Origin: Nectonema munidae
Taxonomy: Eukaryota; Nematomorpha; Nectonematoida; Nectonematidae
Assembly (NCBI GenBank): GCA_030549495.1
Contig: JAUIRK010000738.1
Span: 1-64,000, forward strand
Direction: 5' to 3'
DNA length: 64,000 bases
Made by a program: the position numbers and the translations under genes. This document shows, in pieces, positions 1 to 25,100 of the stretch. Numbering within the stretch: the stretch's first letter is position 1; each line of letters opens with the position of its first letter. Under the pieces are notes generated by a model. The model saw nothing but the letters and a program-made list of their open reading frames with translations, searched no databases and was not told where the DNA came from.

Positions 1-70
1 AGAATTCCGGTTTTTCATTCACTAATCTTCCATGTCAATAAAGGAAGTTTAGAAAAATTTAACTCGCAGT
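1..70 (+). CDS. Possible upstream RMI1 exon (tentative)
   Basis: Frame 1 is open from the window edge to a strong donor (gtgagt at 71-76), leaving phase 1. A candidate micro-exon of 20 nt at 1089-1108 (acceptor ttgcag, donor gtataa) would bring the frame back to phase 0, as the RMI1 exon at 1137 needs. The peptide itself does not clearly resemble the known RMI1 N-terminal region, so only phase and splice signals support this. Confidence 0.2.
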
Positions 71-1136
71 GTGAGTATCTCTTTTTTGTATAAAATCTCA
101 TCTATTATCTTCAATGTATTTTTCATATTAATTATTTTTGTTAGAAATACAAAATTTCATTCTTAACTTTATTAATTAGACTTTGTGTTTATATGCGCTG
201 TTGGTATTGCATTCAAGGAAGGAATAATCTTTGTAGACTGGATCGAGATGTCATAATTGGGGGGTCGAACCCATGAATACTGAATCCAGATCTTACGCTT
301 TCACCTTATCTGCTGGAAACTTTTCTTTACCATGGATTAACTAGAAACGATGTATTTCGTGGCATTTAAATCTTAGAGTCTGATAAGTCGACAGAATTGG
401 AGAGAGAATTTAAAGGGCTAGGGTGAGGCCATTTGACCAAATAAAAGATACTTTTTTAACTAGCATTTTGCTTGGTTAATTTTAGTTAGGAACTCTTTAC
501 AGTCATGTATAAGTCAATTAGCACATATACCTCAAAATAAATCTACTTATGAACGCTGCATATAACTTTCATCTATTGATCTTTTAGGTCCTGCGGATGA
601 CAGATATTCTTGATCAGCTTAAATTTCTCGATTTTACCGAGATTTTTGATTAACTCGTCATCTAGTTGTAAAGGATATATTGTTGATTTTCAAATCTCAT
701 TGATGACGCAAATTAGATTTCCTATTAAGACTTCAAAAAATTGTTTTATGAAACATGCAAGTATTTTATTGTACTTTAGTTAATATACACGCAATTTTCG
801 TCAATCCAAAGAAGAACGTTTTAAAAACTATTGAAATAATGAAATTTTCCAATATTTAAAAGAACAATAATTTTGCTGTTGAAATTAACGCTGTCAATAT
901 AATACCATTAAAAAATTTTTTTTTATCTTTCCCTTGTTCCAATGCGAAAAGAGAAGAAAAACTTTAATAAAAAATTTATATGTGTGAAGTCTTTTTTAAA
1001 AAGAATTATTCAAATAAATTGCTCAATAATCTCGCATTTGATTGGCTAATATTCGATCATTTTGAATCACAAAACTCTTGTATTGCAGGTATAAGCGTGA
1101 GTTGCAAGGTATAACTAGTCGTGTTTAAATCTTTAG

Positions 1137-13091
<11,955 letters not shown>

Positions 13092-13848
13092 ATAAAAAGC
13101 AAATTTATTAAATTTTATATTCCTTACATTTTTGCGCCCTCAAAAGTATTGTGAAACTTTTGTTCTATGCCACAAAAATATTTGATGGAGGATCTTAAAT
13201 TTTAACTTGCTAATTAACTTACTCATCATATACTTATTAATTTTATTATTATCTGTCTAACTCGCTAACTAAATTCACCATATGAGTAGCTAATTAACAA
13301 ATCTAACTATCTATTTAAATACATTACTAACGAACTAACCATTTATATTTCTTGTACGTTAAATGCTGTTTTTTAAATGTCTAATTGAAAGCCTGGTGGT
13401 TGGACATTTGACCGACATGCAGTTGGCCTAACGGACTACTATTCAGCGACAGACATTTAGCCAAACGGAATCGAGAAATCCTTTTTATTTTAAGCACAGA
13501 TCATGTTCGATCCTTAATTTCTGTAGCCAATCTGACCGGTAGTTGTCATAATCTGGTTCTACCTTTAGACCGTGTTTCGTTCAGTTGTCTGGATATTTTG
13601 GCGACCGAAGTGTGTACAAGTCTAGGCAAGTTGATAGGCGAACTGGAACGACTTTAAAATGCGTGTGGAGTGAATTGGGAATGTAGAGAAAATCCCGCTA
13701 TTTTAGGTTTTAGAAAAAAAAATACGCACAAAAATTTTTTTTCATAAAATTGGGATTTGTCCGGGCAAATGTGGACGTCTAGTGACTCTAAAATAGGGTG
13801 GCATAGAGCGCTTGGTTGTGAGCAGCTGTTGCACGTGTATGATCTAAA

Positions 13849-13965
13849 GAATTGCTACAACATACTGTCTTCTGAATAAAGATGTTTATAGCAATTTTTA
13901 CTAGTTACATAACCCTTAAATGCGCTAAATTGCTCCCAGAGGATAATTTACCCCGACTTTAGATA
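13849..13965. repeat. Dispersed repeat, copy 2 of 2
   Basis: Same orientation as, and near-identical to, 5,208-5,330: ttctgaataaagatgtttat, then 'cataacccttaaatgcgcta' and 'attgctccca'. Confidence 0.55.
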
Positions 13966-14659
13966 TAGGCTTCAAATATTGTGAATTTAAATAAATGCTT
14001 TATCTTGAAGTATTATTTTTTAAATTTCATACTCTATGCAAATTGCTAAATTGAGAATTTGTTAATCCAACAAAAATCAGTGAAACGAACAGTATCGGAT
14101 AAACGAAGTCTGTCAGTATCGTCCTTTTTGACGCGTAAGAGAGTGATGCATCTAATCTCTAACAATTTTTATATTTTGAATGCATCGGAATTTCACATTT
14201 TTCTGATTTTAATCAAAAATAAATCTTGCTTAAATTAAAAAAGTTTGAAGTTTCATTTTTATGTAACTATAAAAAAATTAATACATTGAGCGAAAATTGT
14301 AACAGATTAAATCATTTAAAAAATGGGAGCCAAGATATTGCCGCGCTATATTCGATCCCGCGGTTTAATTGACCGTGTTATAAAGGATTTATACTGTATA
14401 TCCAATTTTGAGTTTTATTACCAAGCTTCTGAGGAAAGAAAGTGTATGGCGTAGAATGTTTCCATCCAAATCTGAGTTTCCAAACCTTTTTCTGTCGATT
14501 ACCCCTAAAATTATTTAGGGCAATCAGCCCTTTATGTTCATGAGTAAAACAAAAACAAGCAAGTAAAATAAATCAAGCATATTTACAAGAGATCATTATT
14601 CTTCGAGAGAATTTGTTATTTTCACTATACACTGAATATCATGGAAAAATTGTAGATAA

Positions 14660-15240
14660 AGTAATTTTAGGTAATAGGAAAATTTCCATTCAGAAAATTG
14701 CCATTGACAAATTAGGATTGATATTCAAGAATATAATGTTTAATCGGATGAAGAAAATATAGACTCTTTTTACAATTCCAAGAATATAGCAAAATAGTTA
14801 GACAACTAAAATTTTGATTCTTAGGTAATCTAATCTAAAATACTTACATTTTTTATTTAAAAAATAAATAAAATGTTGATTTTTAGATAATTTAATTTAA
14901 AATAACAATCTATATAATTCAGAGAATAAACTAACATTTCTCCAATCTATTGCTTATAATTCCTTTCAGTTTAAGCAAAGTTCTTAGAGTTATTAAATAT
15001 TTTATTTTTGGACTATGTAATTTTTTCGTTATATTATAAAGATACATATTATGTCTTTCTTTATTTTAATCGATATAACTATTTTGCTATGTTTTAGTAA
15101 TTGTAAAAAGAATCTTTATTTTCATTAAGTTAAACATTATATCCCGGATATCAATCCTTGAATTTGTCAATGTCAATATCCATCACTGGCAATTTTGTGA
15201 ATGGACATTTTCTTCTGGGGTAATTTTCCGCCTGGCAATT
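14660..15240. mobile_element. Foldback / MITE element with long inverted arms
   Basis: The left arm (about 14,660-14,830) and right arm (about 15,060-15,240) are imperfect reverse complements. The left arm reads attgccattgacaaatt, then ggattgatat, ataatgttta, tttttacaatt and atagcaaaatagtta in order; the right arm gives the same words reversed. The spacer is AT-rich and encodes nothing. Confidence 0.65.
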
Positions 15241-15569
15241 ATCCAACGAGAATCAAATATCAGAACAATGTTTGATTTTTATATATTCTTTATCAATTTC
15301 ACGTTGTAAAAATTATAAAACTTTTTCCACTACAATGTCTTGCTATGTGGAAAATATTTAAAAAAATAAAGAAAAGTTGTATAAGGAACAAGACTTTTCA
15401 CTATACTTTATAACGCAAAAAGCGAAAATATTTATATTTTCGAAAATTAAACTTTTGAATGTTCATTCTTTTAATTGCCTAAAAGTAAGCCTTTTTTATT
15501 TTACAAACGTATTTTTTTTCTCATTCATTATTAAACTTTAGTGCATGTGTGTGATGTCTGAATTTAGCA

Positions 15570-15807
15570 CAAGTGTTCTTGAGCTTCGGAGCCGCACAAT
15601 TTTTCTATTAGGAGCCGGAGTCATAAATAACAAAAAGGGGCTCCCCTTGTCTGGCTCCAAGCCATACAAGTTACATACATATTATGGATGTATTTAGTAT
15701 TTACACCAGGGTGGTGAAAGAGAGCGGTGCTGGAGCCGGAGTCATGGGAAAAAATATTTGCTCCGAAGCCGGAGCGAAACACTTTTGAGGCGCCCCCTAA
15801 GCCCTGT
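15570..15807. repeat. hAT-like non-autonomous scraps
   Basis: Two pieces rich in ggagccggag words. The second (15,708-15,807) is bounded by 'cagggtggtg' and 'taagccctg', which fit short CAGGG-type hAT inverted ends. No target duplication could be confirmed. Confidence 0.4.
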
Positions 15808-16169
15808 GTCTATAAAATTGTTTAAAAACACTTTCGAAAACTAAAAGCTATTAAAAATAAGAAGAAAAGTTTTATTAATCGATTTATACATAAATTTTTT
15901 TATGTAATTAAAAAAACTAGAAATAATAAAAAGTGGGTAAATATTGCATAATATAAAATAGTTAACCTTTCGAAAAAATGAGTTATAAAGTATAAAAGTT
16001 ATGATTTATAGTAAAAATATACTTGTCTATGCTTTCATCCAAATGAATTTATACTGAAGCGAAATAAAGAGATGACGATGTAAGTTTTATTAAAAAGGTT
16101 TTATAAGAAAGGGAGAGGAAAAGTTAGAAGCATTTTGATTGTGGATTATAGAGAAAAGTATGGATGCTT

Positions 16170-19100
16170 TTATTCCCATTCTGTTGTTCCAGGGGGTTTG
16201 GTTGTTAGGTCGTAGCATATGCGGGATATGCCATTGATGAGTGAAAGTTTAGAAAGACAATCTTTCAGGACTTGAGCAGGATAGTGTATGTCGGGGATTG
16301 CAGGCTTGCCAGTCATGAAATCAGAAGAGATGAAAGGACGCAAAACCACTGATCTTTGAAAAGCAAATTGCGTATCGAAGTGGATTGGAATGAGTATTAC
16401 AGGAAATTGAGAGATTTTGGAGGAACAGGATGAAAATGCTTCATTGACAACGTTGTCCACACCCCGCAATAAATCAATCACGGGAGGAGAGAGAAGAGTA
16501 GATGTGACTGAGAGGCATACGGGCGGGGCACCGAATAGAAAGCAAACGCGGGAGATAGTGGGGATTATTGAGGGAATAATCGTGGACAAGGAGAGCAAAC
16601 GATTCCATGGGGGCTCTTCGCACGAAGAGGAAAGCACGGAAACGAGGGAGTACGAACGAGCGTCACCACGCACTCCGACGGAACGAATGGGAAGTAGGTG
16701 GCACGAGATATCACAGGCTTCTGTGGCAGAGCACAGCGCAGTGCGCACATCTTCAGGGATAGAGCGAAATCGAAGAGGCATCGAGTCTGACTTCTATCAA
16801 AAGGAGAAAGATTTAGATCAAAAGCCTGGTATTCTCTACTAATCCCCTCTAAAATCTTTCGGCTACTAATCGGCTGCTTTTTCCGCGGGGTTTTATATAC
16901 AGTGGAATCGCGTTATTATGAAATGACTTAGAGCGAACAATACGAACAAGATTTGCGTAATGTAAATGTTTCTTTACTTTTAATCAAACATATTTTAGAA
17001 GTTAATATTTTTTTAAATTTTAAATGTTTCAGATTAAGAATCGGAATCATACAAAACTTTGGTATCATCCCATCAGTAATTATAATCTAACACCACTTAA
17101 CCTTACGCATTGCATAAAAGAATATGTAACGCCCTTCAGTTTGCGTAGCGTAAGAATAATAAGCTGTTTTGCTTTCAAAACATACGTAAAGCAGTAGAAA
17201 CACTATCGCAATATGCTTCCAGGTAAAACTCAGCTATCCTGAATCTCGCTTTGTACGAATATAATTCCAGTTCCGGCCAAGTTCGCTCAATATAAGATTA
17301 TACTATAATTATCGTCTTGTTTTGATTGTGTGCACATTTTTCCCACATTCTCTAACACGATTTTTAAAGGAGACGCTTTTCAGTTCTTGGAGCACACAAA
17401 TAGTGAGCGCTTCAATTTTGAAAAAGTTAACACGCTTATCAGAAATGAGCCTAAATGCGAGAAGGAATCTGGTGAAGTAATTCAACGACAACTCTTCCCA
17501 CATTTTCTTTTTATGGGTTGAAACAATACATTCAACAACCTGAGCCCCTGGCTCAGGACATAGAAAATCTTGATATATAAATATCTTATGTAGTCACTAT
17601 ATAAGACTTTTTGGAACCATTAAAACTTTATAATGTTAAAACAAAAAGCTTTTTAAAATTGACAATCGAATAATAATAAACAAGTAGATAAACGTAGAAA
17701 TTTGAAAGACTATAAAATAGCAAAATGAAAATTTGCTGATGGTTCAGTCGAACAATTTATAAAAGACTTTGCGTTAATTACTTGATATTGATGAAATTTT
17801 GAAATGACTTTCAAGAGATACAGCGTTTCTTCGGAGTTCTCGTCAACAAAAGGTTCACTAGCACACAACACGCGAATTGCAAGTCCTGGCCCTAAATAAG
17901 GAAATTTAAATCATGTTCAATTCTCGCGTTTTGATTCACCTGGAAAAGGATGTTTCTGTACGATGCTTTCGGGCAACTTCAAAATCCTTCCCAAAACGCG
18001 AACTTCATCTTTGTGGAAATCCTTGAGAGGTTCGATAACGCGGCCCTTAATACAATTTATGATTTAGATTTCCATACATGTTATTTGCCAAAATTGTAAA
18101 CATATGTTAGTTTCTAATAATTTTCTTAAAAAGTCTAAAGATTAATCTTATCAATTACTTTTGTATCCATAAATACTATATATATATACATATACACACT
18201 CATAATATATCGTGGTGTACTGGAATTGTTGTCCATATGTTAAATGATATAAAGTGCTTGCTTTACAAAAGCCCCCGTTCCCTCCGCTTTCTGCTCGACT
18301 TGAGTTGAAATATTCTTTTTTTAAATGACGTGGCCTTTTATTCTACTATATTCCTCGTTTGTATTCTAAAATAAATTGGATTTAATTGTGTATTTACATA
18401 ATATCGAAAAAACAGTTTTTATAAGTTATTTTCCTCTTCTATTTGTTAATTATAATTTTATTGTATAAATTGATTTTCTTTTTTACCCGTTGACCCTTTC
18501 ATAAAACAATTGTCTTCACATCCACCCCCACCCCACATAGAAATGTTTCATAAAAGCATTAATCAATGTCCAACAATTAAGAGAAATAAATACAAACCAA
18601 AAATGTTTCATATATCCTACCTATACTAGATTTATTACTACTATAAAGTAAAAAAAGCATGGCACAATTTGGCCATGGAAAAAGAAAGTTTTTTAAAAAA
18701 ATTGTGTTAAAAAAATTTATTTACTGTAATATGCTATCACTCATCCATTTCAAAGGTTCGATAAAAAATAACGCATCAATGTGGAAATCGTATTCGTATC
18801 TAATTTTGGAACGAATTTTTTATACAAAAAAACTTCCGAAACATAGCGTACCGTATGCCACCATTGTTCAAAGATCGAGTCGTTTCAAAAGTGTGCTTGC
18901 TTTTCATACAAACTAAATAAATTGTCCAGTTTCTCGAGTTTATTTATTCTCAAAGAATTTAAGGTCGTGAGCAATACAAAGAGAAAGAATCAAGTTTTCA
19001 TAAAATGCTCCGATATTGATCTCTCTGAGCACAAGCAAAACATAATGTTACAGTTCTTTCACATTTTCTATTTTCAAATGATAGGGGAACTATTATAAGG

Positions 19101-22100
19101 CTACTTTACACACAATTATTATTATTATTATCTTTTTTAATATCTGTTCATTCAATCACTCATCAATACTGCTATTAACTCAACTATGAGATAAGAAAAT
19201 TTGGGCTTAGCTCAGTTGATCAGTTTTGTTGGCTTTCAATTTCTCATTATTTTCATCCATCTTTGAGGATTTCAAAAGAGTAATTTGTAGGATATCGCAT
19301 AGCTATGGGGTGATAATTTTACAGAGTCCAATAAAACCCAACCTAAAAAACCAGAGTTTTTAAAATTTTATAAACATTTCATAAGTTTTTTTCTTTTCTT
19401 AAATGATTAGAAAAATGTGTCTTTTTTGATAACAACTTTGGAACGGCATAGTTTTCTAATTAAGCATATTGCAGATCTTGAAAGATGATTTTCAATATTT
19501 TTGCATATTTGAAGCATGTCGAGACATCGACTTTCAACAGAAAAAACAAAAAATTTCATTTTCTGTACTCTAATTGAATTTCTTTTGTGCTTTCCGTTCA
19601 TTGAATGCTCTATTTTAATCTTATACAATATTTAAATTATTCATTTTTTCAACTACACCAATATTTTACCTTTTTTGTTATAAGTATTTTCTATTTTTTC
19701 CGTTTTTATGTCATTATTAATCCATTTACGGCCAATGTTCCTATTTTGGAACATAAGTAATTTCATCTTCGTCTGCTTTTTTCAATAACTTTGAATATAA
19801 ATCGTCTGCGTTTTTTTAGATATCGTCTGCTTTGCTTGGTCTTAAACGGGTTAATAAATGAATATAATAAAATGTGCAATATACACACCGTATTCAAATA
19901 TTAGCTTAGAAACTTATATAATAGATAGAAAAAGGCTATCCGGGTTTTCCCCAACATTGCACAGGCCCTAGAGTACAGATGATTTTTCTTATAATTTGCT
20001 TCTGGTTTATTAACTGTTTTCAACGCATCTAAACGTTGATCATAAAAACGCCAAAATTTCACTTCAAAATTGTAACTTGCCAAAATAAAGATTAATAAAA
20101 AATTATAAGTAGAAAAACGATAAATATATTTAGAAGAAATTCAATCCATTTAATTTTTTGAAAAAATACATTTCGTTTGCAAGAGACAATTTTCAACTAG
20201 AACACATACATTACAAATTATAATAAATATATACAGATTAAGTTTACTTACTCAAGTACATATACGTTTACAGGCATATTTTAAAGATGGATTCCTGAAC
20301 ACTTGCTGTTGTATGCATGCATACGCACATTCTATTTAAATATGGAGAATGATGTATTTTAGGAAATGTGGTGAAACAACTTTGTTACATGCAGATTATT
20401 TGCTTTGATTAAAATTTGAGTGAACCAAAGCGTGTCTCTGAGAACGTTCTTCATATGTTTTGTGATAGCACTATCTTTACTACATTTTCTTGTGCAAATG
20501 AAGGAAGACTATGTCTCACTTAGATAGCCTTTGTATTAGATATAAAGCATAAGAAATTAACCATGAGTCGCAACTCTCTAACCATATTAGAATCGTTGTG
20601 ATGGGTTTTGATCGTTGAGGCGCTTTTGCTAGCGATGATGGACGCGCTTTCTATCAGGTCTGGGCGAAGGGTTCCTGAAATAGAAATATGTCCATATCAA
20701 CTTAAAAAAGAGAGAAAAAAGTTTAAAAAGCACCTTGTCCTAGAATAACATTATCAGGATTCAGGTTTAGACTCAGAATAACTCTGTTTGCAATGCGCAC
20801 AAATGTGTCGCCAATGATTTTCCTCTTTTCTTCAGGATCTTTAACGCGACACAACGGCAGGCCCAAAACAGGAACATGCTTGTTCTGTAAATTCATATGA
20901 CTAGGAGATGAGATTGTGGCGGTTGAGAAGTAGATACTGGCATCAACGTCTGTTTCCATTGAAATGAAAAAGTTGAATAAAAAAACCTCATTTTAGTAAT
21001 TGTGCATAACAAGCCCTTTTCTCATTACTTCGCCGAAGTGAAAAAAGAGTTTGCTTAAATTATTAAATAATGCAAAAGGATGTTATTGTTTACCGATTGA
21101 TGACTAGAATGAGAATAGTCAGACGATATCTAATGCAAAACAGAAGATTCGAGCAAAAATAATCACAAAGACGGAAGAATTTCACTTGAATAGTTTTTCA
21201 CTACTTGATCGCTACTTTCGCTACCATTAAATTGAAATACTCTCTCTTTTGCATATTAAAAAAGATGTAAGTAAGAATGTCTCAAGCTCAGATTATTGAA
21301 ATAGTAGATTTTAATATTTGAAAGGAAATTTCGTTTAAAATAGTTATAAAAAAACGAATACCGACAGAAAATCTGATTGGACTTTATTTCATAAAGGGAG
21401 TTGAAATTAGGGAGCCTGCACAATTTAATCGGTATGACATTTTTATAATTTAAAATTGGAAACTGAAATTAATTATCTCCGGCCGAGTTTTAGTTAGGGC
21501 AATGACAAAATATATCGTTTTAGAATTTAACAATTTTTAGCGAAATATTTTTGAGATTTCTACATTAAAATTTTATATGCCCAAATCATGACTTTTTATT
21601 AGCATGCTATATCTTAGAATTGGAAAAGAGGTACACCTGAAGCAAAAACTTTTTTGCTCTGTTAAAAAGATTTGAAAAAATACAGTAAAATTATTACTTT
21701 ATTTTCAGAATGAAATAAGTACTTTTAACCAGTCGACGAGAGCTAATGAAAAGTAGAAGATTTGTATTAAAAAGCATAATGGCATATCATTTTATTTTGT
21801 AAAGTTGATAATATTCAACGGGGTCGTTACCCGGTTAAAACAAAAAGTAGGACCACAAGCGTCTACATGCCCCTTCTCAAATAATCTGAGGGATAAATGT
21901 CCCAAAAAGTATAAGTCATTGTGTAATTAGGAGAGAATGATAGAAGTGAAAACTTACAGATAACATCTATGCCAAGAACTTTGAGTGAATCAACCACTTT
22001 GCTTGATTCATTATGGCGCAAGAAGCCATTATTGATGTGAAGCGTAAGGATTTGACTCGGTTTGAGTGCACGAGAAAGCAAAGCAGCACACACTGTCGAA

Positions 22101-25100
22101 TCCACGCCCCCACTCAACATCATCTACGTTTGAACATTTTGCATATAGAATGAATGAAGCATTAAAGCACGCATTTACCTCAGATAACGTAATTCAGAAT
22201 ATGCCACCGTATTTGTTTTATACGATTAATTCACAAATGATGCATGACAAAGAAGATATAATTACACGTGGCCTGATCACTGATTTTATCGTAAATAAAA
22301 AAATCGGGCGATCGTAAAAATGATTTAATACACGCAAGGTTAATGAAAAAAGCGCCGTAAAATTAAAAAATAATGTCATTAGGCTATTGGCCGGCCCATT
22401 TTGAAAATAAAATGTGAAACTAAAGAGTGCATTCTTGGTTGCGCAACTTTGCATGAGAACGAAAATCGCCACATTTTCCATAGTTCAGATTGAAGTATTA
22501 TCTTTTAGTCACATTTCGATAAGGTTTGTTTGTTGGTGCTGTTTCTAGCATCCAAAGGATGTTCTAGGCGTGGATAGTTGGTTGGCGATCGCTCCATTAA
22601 ACTTGGTAGCCACACTGTCCCCTTACCTTCTTGCCAGCAAACTACGACTGAATTGGTCCCATAGATCCAAATTGGAAGAGGTATTTAGTGTTGTGAGGGT
22701 GCATGTGGCATAACGCGATCTTGAAGGGATATGGCGGTTAGGAGGATTTTGTGCCTGTATTCGTGAAGTGAGGATTTATTAGTGTGATTTGTACAATGCG
22801 TGACGAGTTTGTTTGGGTGTAATACTGCCCCTACATTATACAACCAAACTACAAGAACACGCTCAGAACTTTTACGAACTTCAACAAAGTCGAATGGCTC
22901 TCATTCCATGCATACGTCGAACATAAAATGACATTGAATTATTCAAATCCACGAAACAACATACACTAACTAAACAAATTTCTGACTGACTGAATATATT
23001 GTACCGGTCGACAACTTCAGCATAGGCAACATTTACACACACACACACAAAGTACAACTCCTACTTTTAATCAAATTCAAACACTTATCAAAAAGCCGGA
23101 TACGTTAAGATGCCAACACCATTGAAATCCACAAATAACACACCTCAACAAGCAAATCACAAACCTCATTTCACACATCAACCAATTCCTCTAGTTACTG
23201 GAACACTAAACGACTTTTATAAAACAAAAAATCTCAAAATGCACCATTATTTAAGATCCTAGCCTTAAAGAAAGGCATCCATAAACAAATTATCTTAAGA
23301 AACTCGGTCGAAGTCCTTTGTTTGATGCTTCGAATATTGCAACTTTTTCAAGGTTATGTTTAATATTTGTATATAACGAGCAAAAAAGAAAATGGTCAAA
23401 AAATATACGCAACAAAACCAAATGAAAATCTCTCTCTCTTTTGGTTGCTATCATTACAATCATAATTTGTAGATAGAAATTTCCATTTTTAACACAATTT
23501 GCTACGTCAGAAAAAATGGAGTGATAAACATGAGCACAAGACAACGAAATTTAAAAATGAAAATGCTTGAACACTAAAATAAGATATACAGTAAACTCTG
23601 TCTAAACCGGACTCTGAATATACCGGATTTTTGTCTAAACCGAATTATTTCCAAGGTCCCAAAACACTTCTATGCTTTCCAATGTATTTTAATTCTGTGT
23701 AAACTGGACATCCTCTGTCTATACCGAACACAAAAAATGCTATAAGGCTAAGGAAAAGAACAAAATACAATTAATTGCAGCATAAACAAAAGATTTTTCA
23801 ACACTTTGAATTTATGTAGTAAAAAATGATGATTGAAATTAAACAATGATCTGTATATCATAGACGTAAGTTCAAATTTGAACAATTTTATAGCTTTTTT
23901 CCTGAAATTTGATCATATCTTTTTTGCCTCCTTTTAGATATAAATTATTGAAGCCTTGTACTATATCATTTTGATTTTTATATTGTGATTCTGATGAGTT
24001 TCTGTCCCCTTTTTTTTATATATTTAAACGTGGAAAAATATTTTGCAAACGACGAATTTTTTCCTTATCATTTTTCTGCATGTGCAAAATTTAAAAAAAA
24101 AATTATTTTGATTAATAATATGTCCCTATTATTTTGGTGTTGTCATTTTAAGTGTGTGATATTTACAGTATTTCAACATTACAATTGAAATATAATTTTT
24201 ATAGTCAACTTTTATTCATGAATTCTTAGACACAAATTTCTTTTTGCAGTTTATTTAAATAAATTTTTTGTTATTGTTATTGTTGAAATATGATATGAAT
24301 AATTTAAATGTTAATTTTTTTGTTTTTTCCTTTGTTTTTGTTCAATTCTGTTTTTTTCAATCTTTGAACTCAAGTTTAATTTTATTTTAAGATCATTTGA
24401 TCCTTGAATCAAATTTTTTTTTCTAAATGAACCAACCAAAAAATAAACGCATTCGCCGTGAACTTAATCTGAATTCAAAAATTAAAATAATCAATGAATA
24501 TCAAACAAAACCACAGCCTTCACAAAAGATGCTCAGCCAAAAATATGGTGTTGCAACCAGTACGATTTCTGATATTTTTAAAAAAACTGAATTTTATTTG
24601 CAGCAATACAATAATAATAAATAACAAAATAAATATAATAACAAAGAAAAGATTTGAAAACAATTGTAAATTTGAAAAAGTCAACACCTTGATTTGGGAA
24701 TGGTTTCAGCATGCTAGAGCCAAAAATTTTCCTCTTTTTGGTTCGATTGTCCAATCAAAAGTTGCAGAATTTGCTAAAAAAATCTGGGTTTTGAGGATTT
24801 CAAAGCATCTTCAGGGTGGTTGACTTCTTGGAAATCAAGGTTTTCGGTAGTCTTATGCTCTATGCGGTGAAAAAAGTAATGTTGACTGTTCAATAGTTGA
24901 AGATTGGTTTTTTCTTTTACAGGTCGATAACAGGGTTTCTAGCTGTGTAACATTTTTAATTGCGATGAGATGGCCTTATATTTTCGGGCCATACCTGAAA
25001 AAACTCTGGCTGCTAAGCATCAATCAAAAAGCGGTGTGAAAGTATCCAAAGAACGAGTGAATGTTATGCTCGCTACCAGTGCTACCGGCGAAATACTCAA

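Larger units (their letters stand above)
13092..16169. other. RMI1-GMPS spacer (tail-to-tail)
   Basis: A 3.1 kb spacer between two convergent genes. It holds a 'gacatttggcc' family piece (13,395-13,480), a dispersed repeat copy (13,849-13,965), a foldback element (14,660-15,240) and short hAT-like scraps (15,570-15,807). No coding sequence seen. Confidence 0.6.
18046..20561. other. GMPS intron 8 (2.5 kb)
   Basis: Holds the truncated hAT MITE (18,481-18,660) and a TTAA MITE of family B (19,717-19,854). The rest is AT-rich with no gene seen. Confidence 0.6.

Noticed and set aside
16417-16842. 141-codon plus-strand frame
   Set aside because: It is the antisense shadow of the last GMPS exon.
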